DNA of 64,000 nt from Streptomyces sp. 11x1 (GTDB taxonomy: Bacteria > Actinomycetota > Actinomycetes > Streptomycetales > Streptomycetaceae), in the NCBI RefSeq assembly GCF_032598905.1, contig NZ_CP122458.1, positions 9,325,001-9,389,000 of the forward strand, written 5' to 3'. The translations under genes were made by a program, and so were the position numbers. The notes below the pieces were generated by a model, which saw nothing but the letters and a program-made list of their open reading frames with translations, had not been told where the DNA came from and did not search any database. This document shows positions 52,009 through 60,682 of the stretch, piece by piece (position 1 is the stretch's first letter; each line of letters begins with the position of its first letter).

Positions 52009-53631
52009 TCAGAGCGGGATGTTGCCGTGGCGCCGTTCCGGCATCGGGGCCCGCTTGCCGCGCAGGGCGCGCAGGGCGCGGCAGATGTGGGCACGGGTGT
52101 CGTGCGGGGCGATGACGGCGTCCACGTACCCGTGCTCGGCGGCGAGGTACGGCGTCCCGTACGTGCTCTCGTACGCGGTGACCAGGCGGGCCCGCAGCGC
52201 CTCGGGGTCCTCCGCGGCGGCGAGTTCGCGGCGGTGCAGGACCCCCACCGCGCCCTCGGCGCCCATGACGGCGATCCGGGCGGTGGGCCAGGCGAGGTTG
52301 ATGTCGGCGCCGAGGTGCTTGGAGCCCATCACCGCGTATCCGCCGCCGTACGCCTTGCGCACCACCACCGTGACTTTGGGGACGGTCGCCTCGGCGTAGG
52401 CGTACAGCAGTTTGGCGCCGCGCCGGATGATGCCGGCCTGCTCCTGGCGGACGCCCGAGAGATAGCCGGGGACGTCGGCGAAGGTCAGCAGGGGGATGCC
52501 GAACGCGTCGCAGAACCGCACGAACCGCGCGGCCTTCTCGGAGGCGTCGATGTCGAGGACCCCGGCCGAGCGCAGCGGCTGGTTGGCGACGACACCGACC
52601 GAGGCGCCCTCGACGAGAGCCAGCGCGCAGATGATGTTCGGCGCGAACAGCGCCTGGATCTCCAGGAGTTCACCGTCGTCGACGACCGCGCGCAGCACGT
52701 CCCGCATGTCGTACGCCTGGCCGGGCCGGTCCGGCACCACCGTGTCGAGGCACGGCCCCGCCGGCGCGGCACCCGGCGCGTACTGCGGGGGCCGCTCCAG
52801 GTTGTTGGCGGGCAGGTACGACAGCAGGTCGCGTACGGTGTCGAGGGCGTCGACCTCGTCGGCGGCGAGGAAGTGGGCGTTGCCGTTGACGGTGTTGCTG
52901 GCGCGGGCGCCGCCCAGCTCCTCGGCGCTGGTGCGTTCGCCGGTGACGGTCTCGATGACGTCGGGTCCGGTGACGAACATGTGCGAGGCGCCGTCCACCA
53001 TCACGGTGAAGTCGGTGATGGCCGGGGAGTACGCGGCCCCGCCCGCGCAGGGGCCCAGCACGACCGAGATCTGCGGGATCACTCCGGACGCCTGGACGTT
53101 GCGGCGCACCAGTTCGGCGTAGAGGGCGAGGGAGGTGACGCCCTCCTGGATGCGGGCGCCGCCGCCGTCGTTGAGCCCGATGACCGGACAGCCGGTCTTC
53201 AGGGCGAGGTCCATCAGCGCGAGCGTCTTCTCCCCGAAGGCCTCGCCCATGCTGCCGCCGTACACCGTGGCGTCCTGGGCGAAGACGCAGACCTGACGGC
53301 CGTCGATCGTGCCGTGGCCGGTGACCACCCCGTCGCCGTAGGGGCGCCGGACGCCGTCCCCGGTGGGCCGTGCCCGCACGAACAGGCCCGTCTCCGTGAA
53401 CGAGCCGGCGTCCAGCAGCAGATCGATCCGCTCGCGGGCCCCGTGCTCCCCGCGTCTCCTGGGCCCGACCGGCAGGAGGGCCCGCGTCCGGCGGCCCTCC
53501 AACTCCGCGATGCGGTCGGCGGTTCGGTCGCGGGCGGGCTCAGGGACCGGCTGGGCGACCGGCGCGGACACGCGGCCGGGCGCACGTTCCGCCACCTGCC
53601 TCGTCCGGGATGTCGTCACCTCTAGCGTCAC
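52009..53631 (-). CDS. Acyl-CoA carboxylase carboxyltransferase beta subunit, AccD4/PccB type
   Basis: A 540-residue carboxyltransferase that moves CO2 from carboxybiotin to the alpha carbon of an acyl-CoA. Visible motifs are GLNDGGGARIQEGV, SVVLGPCAGGAAYSPAITDF, SNTVNGNAHFLAADE and PGYLSGVRQEQAGIIRRGAK, ending GNIPL as in PccB proteins. The GTG at 53631 has GGAGG at good spacing; a GTG six bases upstream overlaps that site. The biotinylated alpha subunit is not in the window. Its place ahead of the ligase and the Pks13-like gene suggests that it makes the carboxyacyl-CoA extender. Confidence 0.9.
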   Translation of the reverse strand: MTLEVTTSRTRQVAERAPGRVSAPVAQPVPEPARDRTADRIAELEGRRTRALLPVGPRRRGEHGARERIDLLLDAGSFTETGLFVRARPTGDGVRRPYGDGVVTGHGTIDGRQVCVFAQDATVYGGSMGEAFGEKTLALMDLALKTGCPVIGLNDGGGARIQEGVTSLALYAELVRRNVQASGVIPQISVVLGPCAGGAAYSPAITDFTVMVDGASHMFVTGPDVIETVTGERTSAEELGGARASNTVNGNAHFLAADEVDALDTVRDLLSYLPANNLERPPQYAPGAAPAGPCLDTVVPDRPGQAYDMRDVLRAVVDDGELLEIQALFAPNIICALALVEGASVGVVANQPLRSAGVLDIDASEKAARFVRFCDAFGIPLLTFADVPGYLSGVRQEQAGIIRRGAKLLYAYAEATVPKVTVVVRKAYGGGYAVMGSKHLGADINLAWPTARIAVMGAEGAVGVLHRRELAAAEDPEALRARLVTAYESTYGTPYLAAEHGYVDAVIAPHDTRAHICRALRALRGKRAPMPERRHGNIPL

Positions 53632-53898
53632 AGCCACCTCCGAAGTGGCTTACGAATATGGCAGCGAAGGAGGGGGCGACCGGACCGATCCCCGTTCTGT
53701 TTGCGGGAGATGAGTCCTTCGGGGCCCGGGTTCGTCCGTGGGTGACAAGGGTCCGGCGCGACTCCTGTGTCAGGCCCGGTGTCACCTACGCCTGCGCGGG
53801 CAGACCCTCACCGACACCGGTATCACCGTCACCCCGAACGTCGACCAGCCGGGCCGCACCCAGTTCACCGAGCGCTGACCCGTGGGAAGGGTGAGGGC
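53632..53898. other. Divergent intergenic region with a possible gene remnant
   Basis: This holds the promoter of the lipid-synthesis operon (a less GC-rich part, cttacgaatatggc, near 53649) and that of the aminotransferase. At about 53791-53878 one plus-strand frame reads LRGQTLTDTGITVTPNVDQP and ends GRTQFTER at a TGA. It looks like the end of a lost gene, but I do not recognise it. Confidence 0.4.
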
Positions 53899-55080
53899 AT
53901 GGACATCGACGCACTGCGCCGGGACACCCCCGGCACCGCCCACCGAATCCATCTCAACAACGCCGGAGCGGCCCTGGTCTCCCGGCAGACCCTGGACGCC
54001 GTCACCGCCCACCTGGAACTGGAGGCGACCATCGGCGGCTACGAGGCGGCACGGCAGGAGCAGGACCGCATCGACGCCACCTACACCGACCTCGCCCGCC
54101 TGATCGGCGGACGCCCCGACGAGATCGCCCTGTTCGACAACTCCACCCACGCCTGGAGCGCCGCGTTCTACGCGCTCACCTTCAAGCCGGGCGACCGCAT
54201 CCTCACCGGCCGGGCCGAGTACGGCAGCAATGTGCTCGCCTACCTCCAGGCCGCCCGGCGCACCGGCGCGGAGATCGTCGTCGTCCCCGACGATCCGTCC
54301 GGACAGCTCGACACCGCCGCCCTCGCCGACCTGATCGACGAACGCACCCGACTGGTCGGAATCAGCCACATCCCCACCAGCGGCGGCCTGATCAACCCGG
54401 CGGCCGAGATCGGCCGGATCACCCGCGCCGCCGGGGTCCCCTACCTCCTCGACGCCACCCAGTCCGTGGGCCAGTTCCCGGTGGACGTCGAGACCATCGG
54501 CTGCGACATGCTCAGCGCCACCGGCCGCAAGTTCCTGCGCGGCCCGCGCGGCACGGGCTTCCTCTGGGTGCGCACCGAGGCGCTGGAGTACCTCGACCCG
54601 AACGTCATCGAGATCCACTCGGCGACCTGGGACGGCGGACGCGGCTTCACCTGGCAGCCCGGCGCCCGCCGCTTCGAGACCTGGGAGACCGGCTACGCCA
54701 GTGTCCTGGGCCTCGACACGGCCGTGCGCCAGGCCCTCGACCTGGGCCTGGACCGCATCGGCGACCGCGCCCTGGCCCTGGGCGCGTACCTGCGCGACCG
54801 GCTCGACGCCCTGCCCGGCGTCACCACCCACGACCTCGGCGAACACCGCTGCGCCATCGTGACCGCCAAGGTCGACGGCCTGGCCGCGACCGAGGTCGCC
54901 GCCGGTCTCGCCCGGCACGGGATCAACGTCACCACCACCTTCCCGGAGCACACCCAGTTCGACACCGAACACCGGGGCGTGCACCCCCTGGTGCGGCTCT
55001 CCCCGCACTACTACAACACCGAGGCCGAACTCGACCGCACCGTCGAGGTCATGGCCGACCTCGCCCGCACCGCACGCTGA
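53899..55080 (+). CDS. Class V aminotransferase
   Basis: A 393-residue PLP enzyme of the isopenicillin-N-epimerase/cysteine-desulfurase-like class. AAGGGTGAGGG precedes the ATG at 53899. LNNAGAALVSRQTLDAVTAH starts the fold. The cofactor aspartate is in PYLLDATQSVGQFPVDV and the Schiff-base lysine in SATGRKFLRGPRGTGFLW. The end includes HPLVRLSPHYYNTEAELDR. Whether it desulfurates, racemises or transaminates is not decidable. It diverges from the lipid-synthesis operon. Confidence 0.9.
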   Translation: MDIDALRRDTPGTAHRIHLNNAGAALVSRQTLDAVTAHLELEATIGGYEAARQEQDRIDATYTDLARLIGGRPDEIALFDNSTHAWSAAFYALTFKPGDRILTGRAEYGSNVLAYLQAARRTGAEIVVVPDDPSGQLDTAALADLIDERTRLVGISHIPTSGGLINPAAEIGRITRAAGVPYLLDATQSVGQFPVDVETIGCDMLSATGRKFLRGPRGTGFLWVRTEALEYLDPNVIEIHSATWDGGRGFTWQPGARRFETWETGYASVLGLDTAVRQALDLGLDRIGDRALALGAYLRDRLDALPGVTTHDLGEHRCAIVTAKVDGLAATEVAAGLARHGINVTTTFPEHTQFDTEHRGVHPLVRLSPHYYNTEAELDRTVEVMADLARTAR

Positions 55081-55109
55081 CACCCGACCGACCGACGGGC
55101 CGCCGTCCG

Positions 55110-55961
55110 TCAGGTCGGCGGCTCCGCGAGGAACTCCCGGGCGCCGCGCAGCCGGGTGCGCAGACCCCGGCGGGTGACCCGGCTGTCCAGCCGGACGTCG
55201 AGGGCTCCCCGCCGGGCGCCGTCGACCTGGCGTCCGGCGGGCAGCCGGGCCGGATCGAGGCCGTCGCGGCGGGCGACGAGGACGCCCAGCTCGTGCCGGG
55301 TGAGGGCGTCCGGCCCGGCGACGTGCCGCACGCCGACCACCTCGGACGCGGCCAGTTCCAGGAGCGCGGCGGCCAGGTCGGCCACCTGCACCGGACAGCG
55401 CACCACATCGGTGAAGAGCACACCGTCGCGGGCACCCGCCACGAGATCGTGCACATGCTGTTCGTGCACGGACAGCGAGCGGCCGTCCCCGATGATCAGC
55501 GAGGTCCGCACCACGACGGCGTCCGGTGCCAGCAGCCGGACGCCGGTCTCCGCCGCCGCCTTCGCGGCGCCGTACGGGGTGACGGGATCCGGGAGACACG
55601 TCTCGTCGTAGCGGCCCGCGTCACCCGAGAACACGGCGTCGCTCGACACATGGACCAGCCGGCAGCCCCGCGCGGCCACGGCCGCCGCCACTCGGACCCC
55701 GCCCTCGGCGGTGACCTCCCAGTCCGGGCCGCCGCTCGACGCGTTGACGACGACCGAGGGAGCAACCCGCGCCATCACCTCGGCCGGCCGCGCGGGGTCC
55801 CGGAGGTCGAGGGCGTGCCAGGAGACGTCCGGTGGGACGTTTCGACGGGTGTCCGGCGGGCGGGCGGCGTAGGTCGCGCACGTCTCGTGTCCCGCCGCCA
55901 CGGCCCGGCGCGCCAACTCGCCGCCCAGGAAACCGCTGCCGCCGATGATCAGAAGCCTCAT
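55110..55961 (-). CDS. RmlD-like sugar-nucleotide reductase (extended SDR)
   Basis: A 283-residue NAD(P)-dependent reductase resembling dTDP-4-dehydrorhamnose reductase. The nucleotide fold is MRLLIIGGSGFLGGELARRA. The substrate region has LVHVSSDAVFSGDAGRYDET and the catalytic Tyr-Lys in PYGAAKAAAE. The ATG at 55961 is chosen over an upstream TTG. No other deoxysugar genes adjoin it, so it may act on another substrate. It converges with the aminotransferase gene. Confidence 0.85.
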   Translation of the reverse strand: MRLLIIGGSGFLGGELARRAVAAGHETCATYAARPPDTRRNVPPDVSWHALDLRDPARPAEVMARVAPSVVVNASSGGPDWEVTAEGGVRVAAAVAARGCRLVHVSSDAVFSGDAGRYDETCLPDPVTPYGAAKAAAETGVRLLAPDAVVVRTSLIIGDGRSLSVHEQHVHDLVAGARDGVLFTDVVRCPVQVADLAAALLELAASEVVGVRHVAGPDALTRHELGVLVARRDGLDPARLPAGRQVDGARRGALDVRLDSRVTRRGLRTRLRGAREFLAEPPT

Positions 55962-55992
55962 GGCGGGCAACGGTATGCCCCCCAGAAGTCCC

Positions 55993-56556
55993 TCAGGACT
56001 CCTTGCCGCGGCCGCTCAGCGCGTCGCGCATCCGGTCGACGAGGCCGAGGCCCGGCGCCAGGATCTTGTTGGCCGGAGGCTTGACCGGGGCGGCCGGGTG
56101 GGGGCGGGTCGGCGCCAGCTTCTTGGCGCGGCGGACCTTGTCACCGAGGTCGTTCAGCACCGAGTCGGAACAGGCCTTCGCCAACTGCGGGAAGAGATTG
56201 CTCTCCTCGTCCCGCACATGGTGGCGGACCTCGGCCATCAACTGCGTGACCAGCCGGTCGAACTCGGGGTCGTCGGCGGCGCGCCGCTCCAGGTCCTTCA
56301 TGGTGCGCTCGGCGGCGGAGTGATCCGCCAACTCCCGGTCGGCGACCGCGTCCCCGTTGCTCAGGTGCTCGCGGACCGCCGGGTAGAGGTAGGCCTCCTC
56401 CGCGACGGCATGTCGTACCAACTCGATGGTGACCAGATCGACGAATTCCTTGCGCTTCGGGTCCCCGGAAGGCAATTCCTCGATTTTGCCGAAGAGTTCC
56501 GCCACCTCCCGGTGGTCCGCCTTCAGTTCCTCGATCACGTCTCCGCCGTGTGCCAT
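55993..56556 (-). CDS. Hemerythrin HHE-domain protein
   Basis: A 187-residue four-helix protein with the HHE cation-binding pattern: ELKADHREVAELFGKI, LVRHAVAEEAYLYPAV, LADHSAAERTMKDLE and EVRHHVRDEESNLFPQL provide the His/Glu set for a di-iron site. A basic Pro-rich tail follows. AAGGAG precedes the ATG. Such proteins bind oxygen, nitric oxide or iron and are often stress-induced. It is followed by the reductase gene on the same strand. Confidence 0.92.
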   Translation of the reverse strand: MAHGGDVIEELKADHREVAELFGKIEELPSGDPKRKEFVDLVTIELVRHAVAEEAYLYPAVREHLSNGDAVADRELADHSAAERTMKDLERRAADDPEFDRLVTQLMAEVRHHVRDEESNLFPQLAKACSDSVLNDLGDKVRRAKKLAPTRPHPAAPVKPPANKILAPGLGLVDRMRDALSGRGKES

Positions 56557-56782
56557 TTCCGTCGCTCCTTGCCTGCGCGTCCCGGCGTTCGTCCCGGTCC
56601 GGACCTGTGGAGGTCAGTGAAACCCTCACCGTCCCGAATGCGTCGTATTGACGTCCGGTGAGTCAGTGCGGCGCACAGGTGTGGCCCAGGACACGTCCAT
56701 TCCGTGGCCTGCGCCATTTCAGGGAGACCGGCGCACGACTACGTTTTGCCACGCGTTCCCCAGTACCCACGGATGGCCCAGC

Positions 56783-57304
56783 GTGCTCGCAGATCTCTCC
56801 CCTCTCATAGCGGCGACCACCCAGTGGCTGACGCGCGCCTACCCGGCGGGCGGCGGCGCGCTGGACGGCGCGCTCTGCGAGGCACAGGCCCGGCAGGCCG
56901 TCACCGTCGCCGCCTGGCTCCGCTATCCCACACCGATGGACGTGGCCCTCGTCGGCATGGCCGGACCGGGCGGCTCCGCCCGGCTCGACTGGATCACGGG
57001 CCACGACGAGACCCCGGCCCCCGACGAGTACGCCTGGCGGACCTGGGTCGACGAGGTCGTGGCCAGCTGGGCGGCCTGCCTCCTGGCCGATGCCGAGCTG
57101 GCCCACGCCGCCGTGGACGCCCTCGACGGATCTCCGCACGCGGTCGGCCCGCCCGCCGCCTTCCGCCGCCTCCTCACCCCGGACGACCTCGACCGGCGGG
57201 CCGCCGCGCTCCTGCGCCACCCCGACCTGCTCGCGCCCATCGCGACCCTGCACCACTCGGGCCTGCTCGACGCGCTGCGACCGGGCCGGGCCGTGTCGGC
57301 CTGA
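56783..57304 (+). CDS. Hypothetical protein of 173 residues
   Basis: A soluble protein without recognised domains. I choose the GTG at 56783 (LADLSPLIAATTQWLTRAYP follows), but the ribosome site is weak (ggatgg) and the frame stays open upstream. It is Ala/Leu-rich and helical, with DALDGSPHAVGPPAAFRRLL and LLAPIATLHHSGLLDAL. Coding bias supports a real gene. It diverges from the hemerythrin gene and converges with the CE2-type esterase gene. Function unknown. Confidence 0.6.
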   Translation: MLADLSPLIAATTQWLTRAYPAGGGALDGALCEAQARQAVTVAAWLRYPTPMDVALVGMAGPGGSARLDWITGHDETPAPDEYAWRTWVDEVVASWAACLLADAELAHAAVDALDGSPHAVGPPAAFRRLLTPDDLDRRAAALLRHPDLLAPIATLHHSGLLDALRPGRAVSA

Positions 57305-57351
57305 GCCCGGCCGCACTCGGCAGTCCCGTCGCCCCCGCCTCGGGGCGCGCG

Positions 57352-58485
57352 TCACCAGCGCAGCGGCAGCTCCGCCAGGTGGGTGTCCAGGAGGCCGGAG
57401 ATGATCCGGTGGTCGTGGAGCGAGGGATGCCAGTCACAGCCCAGGAAGTCCAGGCCCGGATCGTCGTAGTACCAGTGGCTCACCCGGCCGTCGCCCCGCC
57501 GGCCCCGCTCCTCGACGATCCGCGCGGTGGCGTCCGCCAGCGCCGTGGTGTTCCACAGGCGGGGGGCGGCGACCACGAGGAACGTCCCGCGCCCGTACCG
57601 GGCGCGCAGTTTGTCGAGGAACCCGTGGTAGGCGCTCTCGTAGGCGGCGACCAATTCGGCCGTCGTGCTCCAGCGCTCCCCGGGGTTCAGGGGCGTCGAG
57701 AAGTCGTTGATACCGAGCCCGACCACGACCACCTGCGGACGCCAGCCGCGCGGCTTCCGCCAGACGTCGCCCTCGACGTTCAGCAGCGCCCGGTCGTAGT
57801 ACGTACGGAAGTCGGTTCCGGGCTCTCCGCCGTTGTAATTGCGGACCATGCCGCGCCCGGAGAAGGCGTTGGTCTGGAAATCGGCGTCCAACCTCCGCGC
57901 GGTGAGCGCGCCGAAGGCGAGATCGGCATTGCTGTTCCGGTTGACCCCGCCGGTGCCGGAACAGTCCCGGATCTCGGAGACATTGCCGTAACCGGCGGTG
58001 TACGAGTCGCCGATGAACTCGATCTGCCGTCGCCGCGCCGGGGGTCTCGGGAGGATCCCGCCGCCGGGAGCCGCGACGAACCCGCCGAACCGGCCGGCCG
58101 CCCACGGGCTCTCCGTGCGCTTCACGACCCGAACGCGATGGACGCCGTCGGCGAGCCCGTCGACCCATGAGACGGTACGGCCCGGGGTGACGAGCGTGGC
58201 GACGGTCGCCCCGTCGACCTGGACGTCGTAGTCGTTGTCGGCGTCATCGAGGACCACCCCGACGCCGGTGCCGTGAAAGCGTCCCTCGAAGGAGATGCCG
58301 GGCCAGCTGTACCGGACGGTGCCGTCGGCGGCTCGCCTGACCCGGCCCACCGTCTGGAAACGGGCCGCCGGGGCATCGGCGGCCCGCGCGGAGGACACGG
58401 TTGGGGACACGACGGTGGAGACGAGGCCCGCCGCCGCTGCGGCGACCATCGTCCGTCGGGACAAGGGGCGCGGTGTCGTCTGCAT
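57352..58485 (-). CDS. Secreted SGNH esterase, CE2 acetyl-xylan-esterase type
   Basis: A 377-residue exported esterase. GAAGGGAC precedes the ATG. The signal has a twin-arginine form (PLSRRTMVAAAAAGLVSTVV). An N-terminal jelly-roll domain (about 40-135) is followed by the SGNH domain with IEFIGDSYTAGYGN (Ser), VVGLGINDFSTPL (Asn region) and GCDWHPSLHDH (Asp and His). This two-domain layout is that of CE2 deacetylases acting on xylan or mannan. A CebR-like box lies 22 bases upstream, which places it in a cellobiose-controlled group with the mannanase. Confidence 0.9.
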   Translation of the reverse strand: MQTTPRPLSRRTMVAAAAAGLVSTVVSPTVSSARAADAPAARFQTVGRVRRAADGTVRYSWPGISFEGRFHGTGVGVVLDDADNDYDVQVDGATVATLVTPGRTVSWVDGLADGVHRVRVVKRTESPWAAGRFGGFVAAPGGGILPRPPARRRQIEFIGDSYTAGYGNVSEIRDCSGTGGVNRNSNADLAFGALTARRLDADFQTNAFSGRGMVRNYNGGEPGTDFRTYYDRALLNVEGDVWRKPRGWRPQVVVVGLGINDFSTPLNPGERWSTTAELVAAYESAYHGFLDKLRARYGRGTFLVVAAPRLWNTTALADATARIVEERGRRGDGRVSHWYYDDPGLDFLGCDWHPSLHDHRIISGLLDTHLAELPLRW

Positions 58486-58506
58486 GGCCGTCCCTTCGAC
58501 AGGGGT

Positions 58507-58522
58507 CTGGGAGCGCTCCCAT
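58507..58522. promoter_or_regulatory. CebR-like operator upstream of the CE2 esterase gene
   Basis: The palindrome tgggagcgctccca at 58508-58521 is identical, over all 14 bases, to the box upstream of the mannanase gene 25 kb away. It is 22 bases from the esterase ATG, between promoter and start. Confidence 0.85.
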
Positions 58523-58616
58523 GGTGCGAGCGCTATCGAAGGTGGCCGCCCCGTGGGCCACCGTCAACCGTCGTGACGACATCCGTCACACAGCCGACCG
58601 GTGCGCCCGCAGGTCG

Positions 58617-59254
58617 TCAGGACGTCGTCAACTCCGTAAGGTCCGCCAGCAGTTCGGAGACGGCCACCGGTCGATCTCGCCGAAACGCGACGTGACGTAC
58701 GAGCTCCGCAACTGTTCCGCCACCAGGGGCGCCACCCGCCGTGCCGATGCCCTCGGCGACGGTGGCGACCGTCGGCGTCGACCATCCGTCGTGGCTCAGC
58801 GCGGCCACCCCACCCAGCTGCCGGCTCTGCTGGGGGTCGTTGAGCGAGCCCAGCAGCATCGAGCGCAGGACGCGGTCGCGTGGCGGTCCGCCTCGGGGCC
58901 GCCCGCGCATTCGGCGAGCCATGCCGTCTCGCTGGGGACGAGGTAGGACGCGACGATCCGTCGGCGGGCGCTGCTCCGCAGGTCGGCCAGGGCCGCGACC
59001 ACGGCACGGTAGGTGTCCTCGTCCGCGGCCGCGAGCTGCGCCCGCAGCCGGTCGGGGACGGCGCGCACGCGCCAGGCGTTCCCCGCGAAGGCATTGCCCC
59101 GCGTGCGCTCCACGTACGGATCGAAGCGGTGGCGCCCGTGCTGGGTGACGTGCACCTCGATGTCGAACAGTGCCACGGTCGCCAGGGCGGCGAGCACCGG
59201 TCCCCGTGCCGCTATTGGTATCGCGGAAGTGATGCGAACGCGTGTGCCTGTCAT
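58617..59254 (-). pseudogene. Hypothetical gene broken by a frameshift
   Basis: Two minus-strand frames with good codon bias abut. The first (from an ATG at 59254) reads TRVRITSAIPIAARGPVLAA through RIVASYLVPSETAWLAECAG; the second continues as DRVLRSMLLGSLNDPQQSRQ to the stop at 58617. The change of frame is near 58880, inside a GC-rich stretch. Neither half alone is a complete protein. I do not recognise the family. It lies beside the TnpB element, whose arrival may have removed its promoter. A sequencing error is also possible. Confidence 0.5.
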
Positions 59255-59289
59255 TGCTGGTCGGGGTGGTGGCTGCGGGATCGGGGGGC

Positions 59290-60600
59290 GTTTGTACGGC
59301 TGTCGTACCTATGGTCCTTCACGGGGTTCGGGACGACACGATGTTCCGGCCGGGTGCCTGAGGGGGCGAGATGGCGCAGGTGGCGGCGGCTGCGGAGACC
59401 GTGCATGCCCGGTACACGTACCGGCTGCGCGTGTCGTCCACCGCCCGCACCGCACTGGCGGCGGAATGGGACCGGTGCCGCTGGGTGTGGAACGAATGCG
59501 TCGCCAAGTCCAGGGCCGTCCACCTGCACAACAAGGCCACCGGTGAGAAGGCGACGTGCGGCCCGGCTCAGCTCGACAGGATGCTGACCGAGGCCCGCGC
59601 CCGTACGCCGTGGCTGCGCGAGGGCTCGTCGGTGGTTCAGCAGCAGGCCATCCGCGACTTCGGCCGCTCCCGCGCCAAGGCGCACAAGGACATCGAAGCG
59701 TGCCTGCCCATGGCGCGTCGGGCGGGGATGCCGAAGTGGAAGTTCAAGCGCGAGGCGCTGGCGACCCTCAACTACACGCGGCGCGGGTTCCGGCTGAAGG
59801 ACGGGCGGCTTCATCTGGCGGGCGGCATCGTCGCAGGCGTGGTGTGGTCGCGGGACCTGCCGGCCGAGCCGTCCTCGGTGCGCGTGTACCAGGACAGCCT
59901 CGGGCACTGGTACGGCTCGTTCGTTGTTCCCGCCCAGGTCCAGCCCCTGCCGGAGACCGGCCGCGCACTCGGCGTCGACTGGGGCGTGAAGGAGACCGCG
60001 ACCACCACCTCCGACGCGCACGACCTCCCCCACGTCGGGCACGGCAGGAAAGCCAAGGTCCACCTGACCCGGTACGACCGGATGATGGCCCGCCGCAGGC
60101 CGAAGAAGGGGCAACCGGGATCGAAGGGCTACCGCGAGGCGAAGAGACTGCGGGCGAAGGCGCACAAGAAGGTCGCCAGGCAGCGAGAGGACACCGCTCG
60201 TAAGTGGGCCAAGAAGGTGGTCCGCGACCACGACGCCATCGCCGTCGAGGACTTCCGCCCGAAGTTCCTGGCCAGGACCACCATGGCCCGCAAGGCCGCC
60301 GACGCCGCCATCGGCGCCACCAAGGCCGCTCTGATCGAGATGAGCCGCAAGCACGGGCGGGACATCCGCCTCGTCCACCCCGCGTACACCACGATGGACT
60401 GCGCGCTCTGCGATGCGAGAGCCAAGCATCGCCTGCCGCTGGGTGAGCGCACCTACACCTGCACCGCGTGCGGAACCGCGTCCCCACGGGACAAGAACTC
60501 CGCACGCGTCATGCTCGTCCGGGCAGGTCTCAACCCGGTTGGCGCTGATGGAACGCCCTCGGGGAGGGGTACAGGAGCGAGAGGCGCCGGGCGCGGCGGG
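59290..60600 (+). mobile_element. IS200/IS605-group element carrying only tnpB
   Basis: Approximate limits. A small perfect hairpin, gtacg-gctgt-cgtac (59294-59308), lies ahead of tnpB, and another, ccctc-ggg-gaggg (about 60556), lies at its 3' end. Subterminal hairpins of this kind mark the ends of IS200/IS605 elements. There is no tnpA, so mobility would need a helper. Confidence 0.5.
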
Positions 60601-60639
60601 TCCGTGTCGTCACCTGGCCGGGCGCCGCAGGCGACGTAG
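59371..60639 (+). CDS. tnpB: TnpB RNA-guided nuclease of an IS605-type element
   Basis: A 422-residue TnpB. The RuvC residues are intact: Asp203 in LGVDWGVKET, Glu293 in IAVEDFRPKF and Asp374 in SPRDKNSARV. The zinc ribbon is complete, CALC near 344-347 and CTAC at 364-367. The N-terminal part (YTYRLRVSSTARTALAAEWD) matches the family. The C-terminus runs on about 35 residues (GAGRGGSVSSPGRAPQAT) through what should be the guide-RNA region and element end. GAGGGGG precedes the ATG. TnpB cuts DNA using an RNA made from its own 3' end, which helps to keep the element. Confidence 0.93.
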   Translation: MAQVAAAAETVHARYTYRLRVSSTARTALAAEWDRCRWVWNECVAKSRAVHLHNKATGEKATCGPAQLDRMLTEARARTPWLREGSSVVQQQAIRDFGRSRAKAHKDIEACLPMARRAGMPKWKFKREALATLNYTRRGFRLKDGRLHLAGGIVAGVVWSRDLPAEPSSVRVYQDSLGHWYGSFVVPAQVQPLPETGRALGVDWGVKETATTTSDAHDLPHVGHGRKAKVHLTRYDRMMARRRPKKGQPGSKGYREAKRLRAKAHKKVARQREDTARKWAKKVVRDHDAIAVEDFRPKFLARTTMARKAADAAIGATKAALIEMSRKHGRDIRLVHPAYTTMDCALCDARAKHRLPLGERTYTCTACGTASPRDKNSARVMLVRAGLNPVGADGTPSGRGTGARGAGRGGSVSSPGRAPQAT

Positions 60640-60640
60640 C
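60500..60640 (+). ncRNA. Predicted omega-RNA region at the tnpB 3' end
   Basis: In this family the guide RNA overlaps the end of tnpB and extends past the right end of the element. The segment holds a GC-rich stem near 60556 and departs from the conserved protein sequence after LNPVGADG. Exact ends, and the guide just past the element boundary, cannot be set from sequence alone. Confidence 0.4.
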
Positions 60641-60682
60641 GTGGGCGACCGGGCAGGTGGCGGTCGAGCCGGAGGCGGCGGG

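Noticed and set aside
53782..55599. A 605-residue minus-strand frame across the aminotransferase and the reductase
   Set aside because: It is antisense to the PLP enzyme, which has its lysine and aspartate motifs, and is out of frame with the reductase gene.
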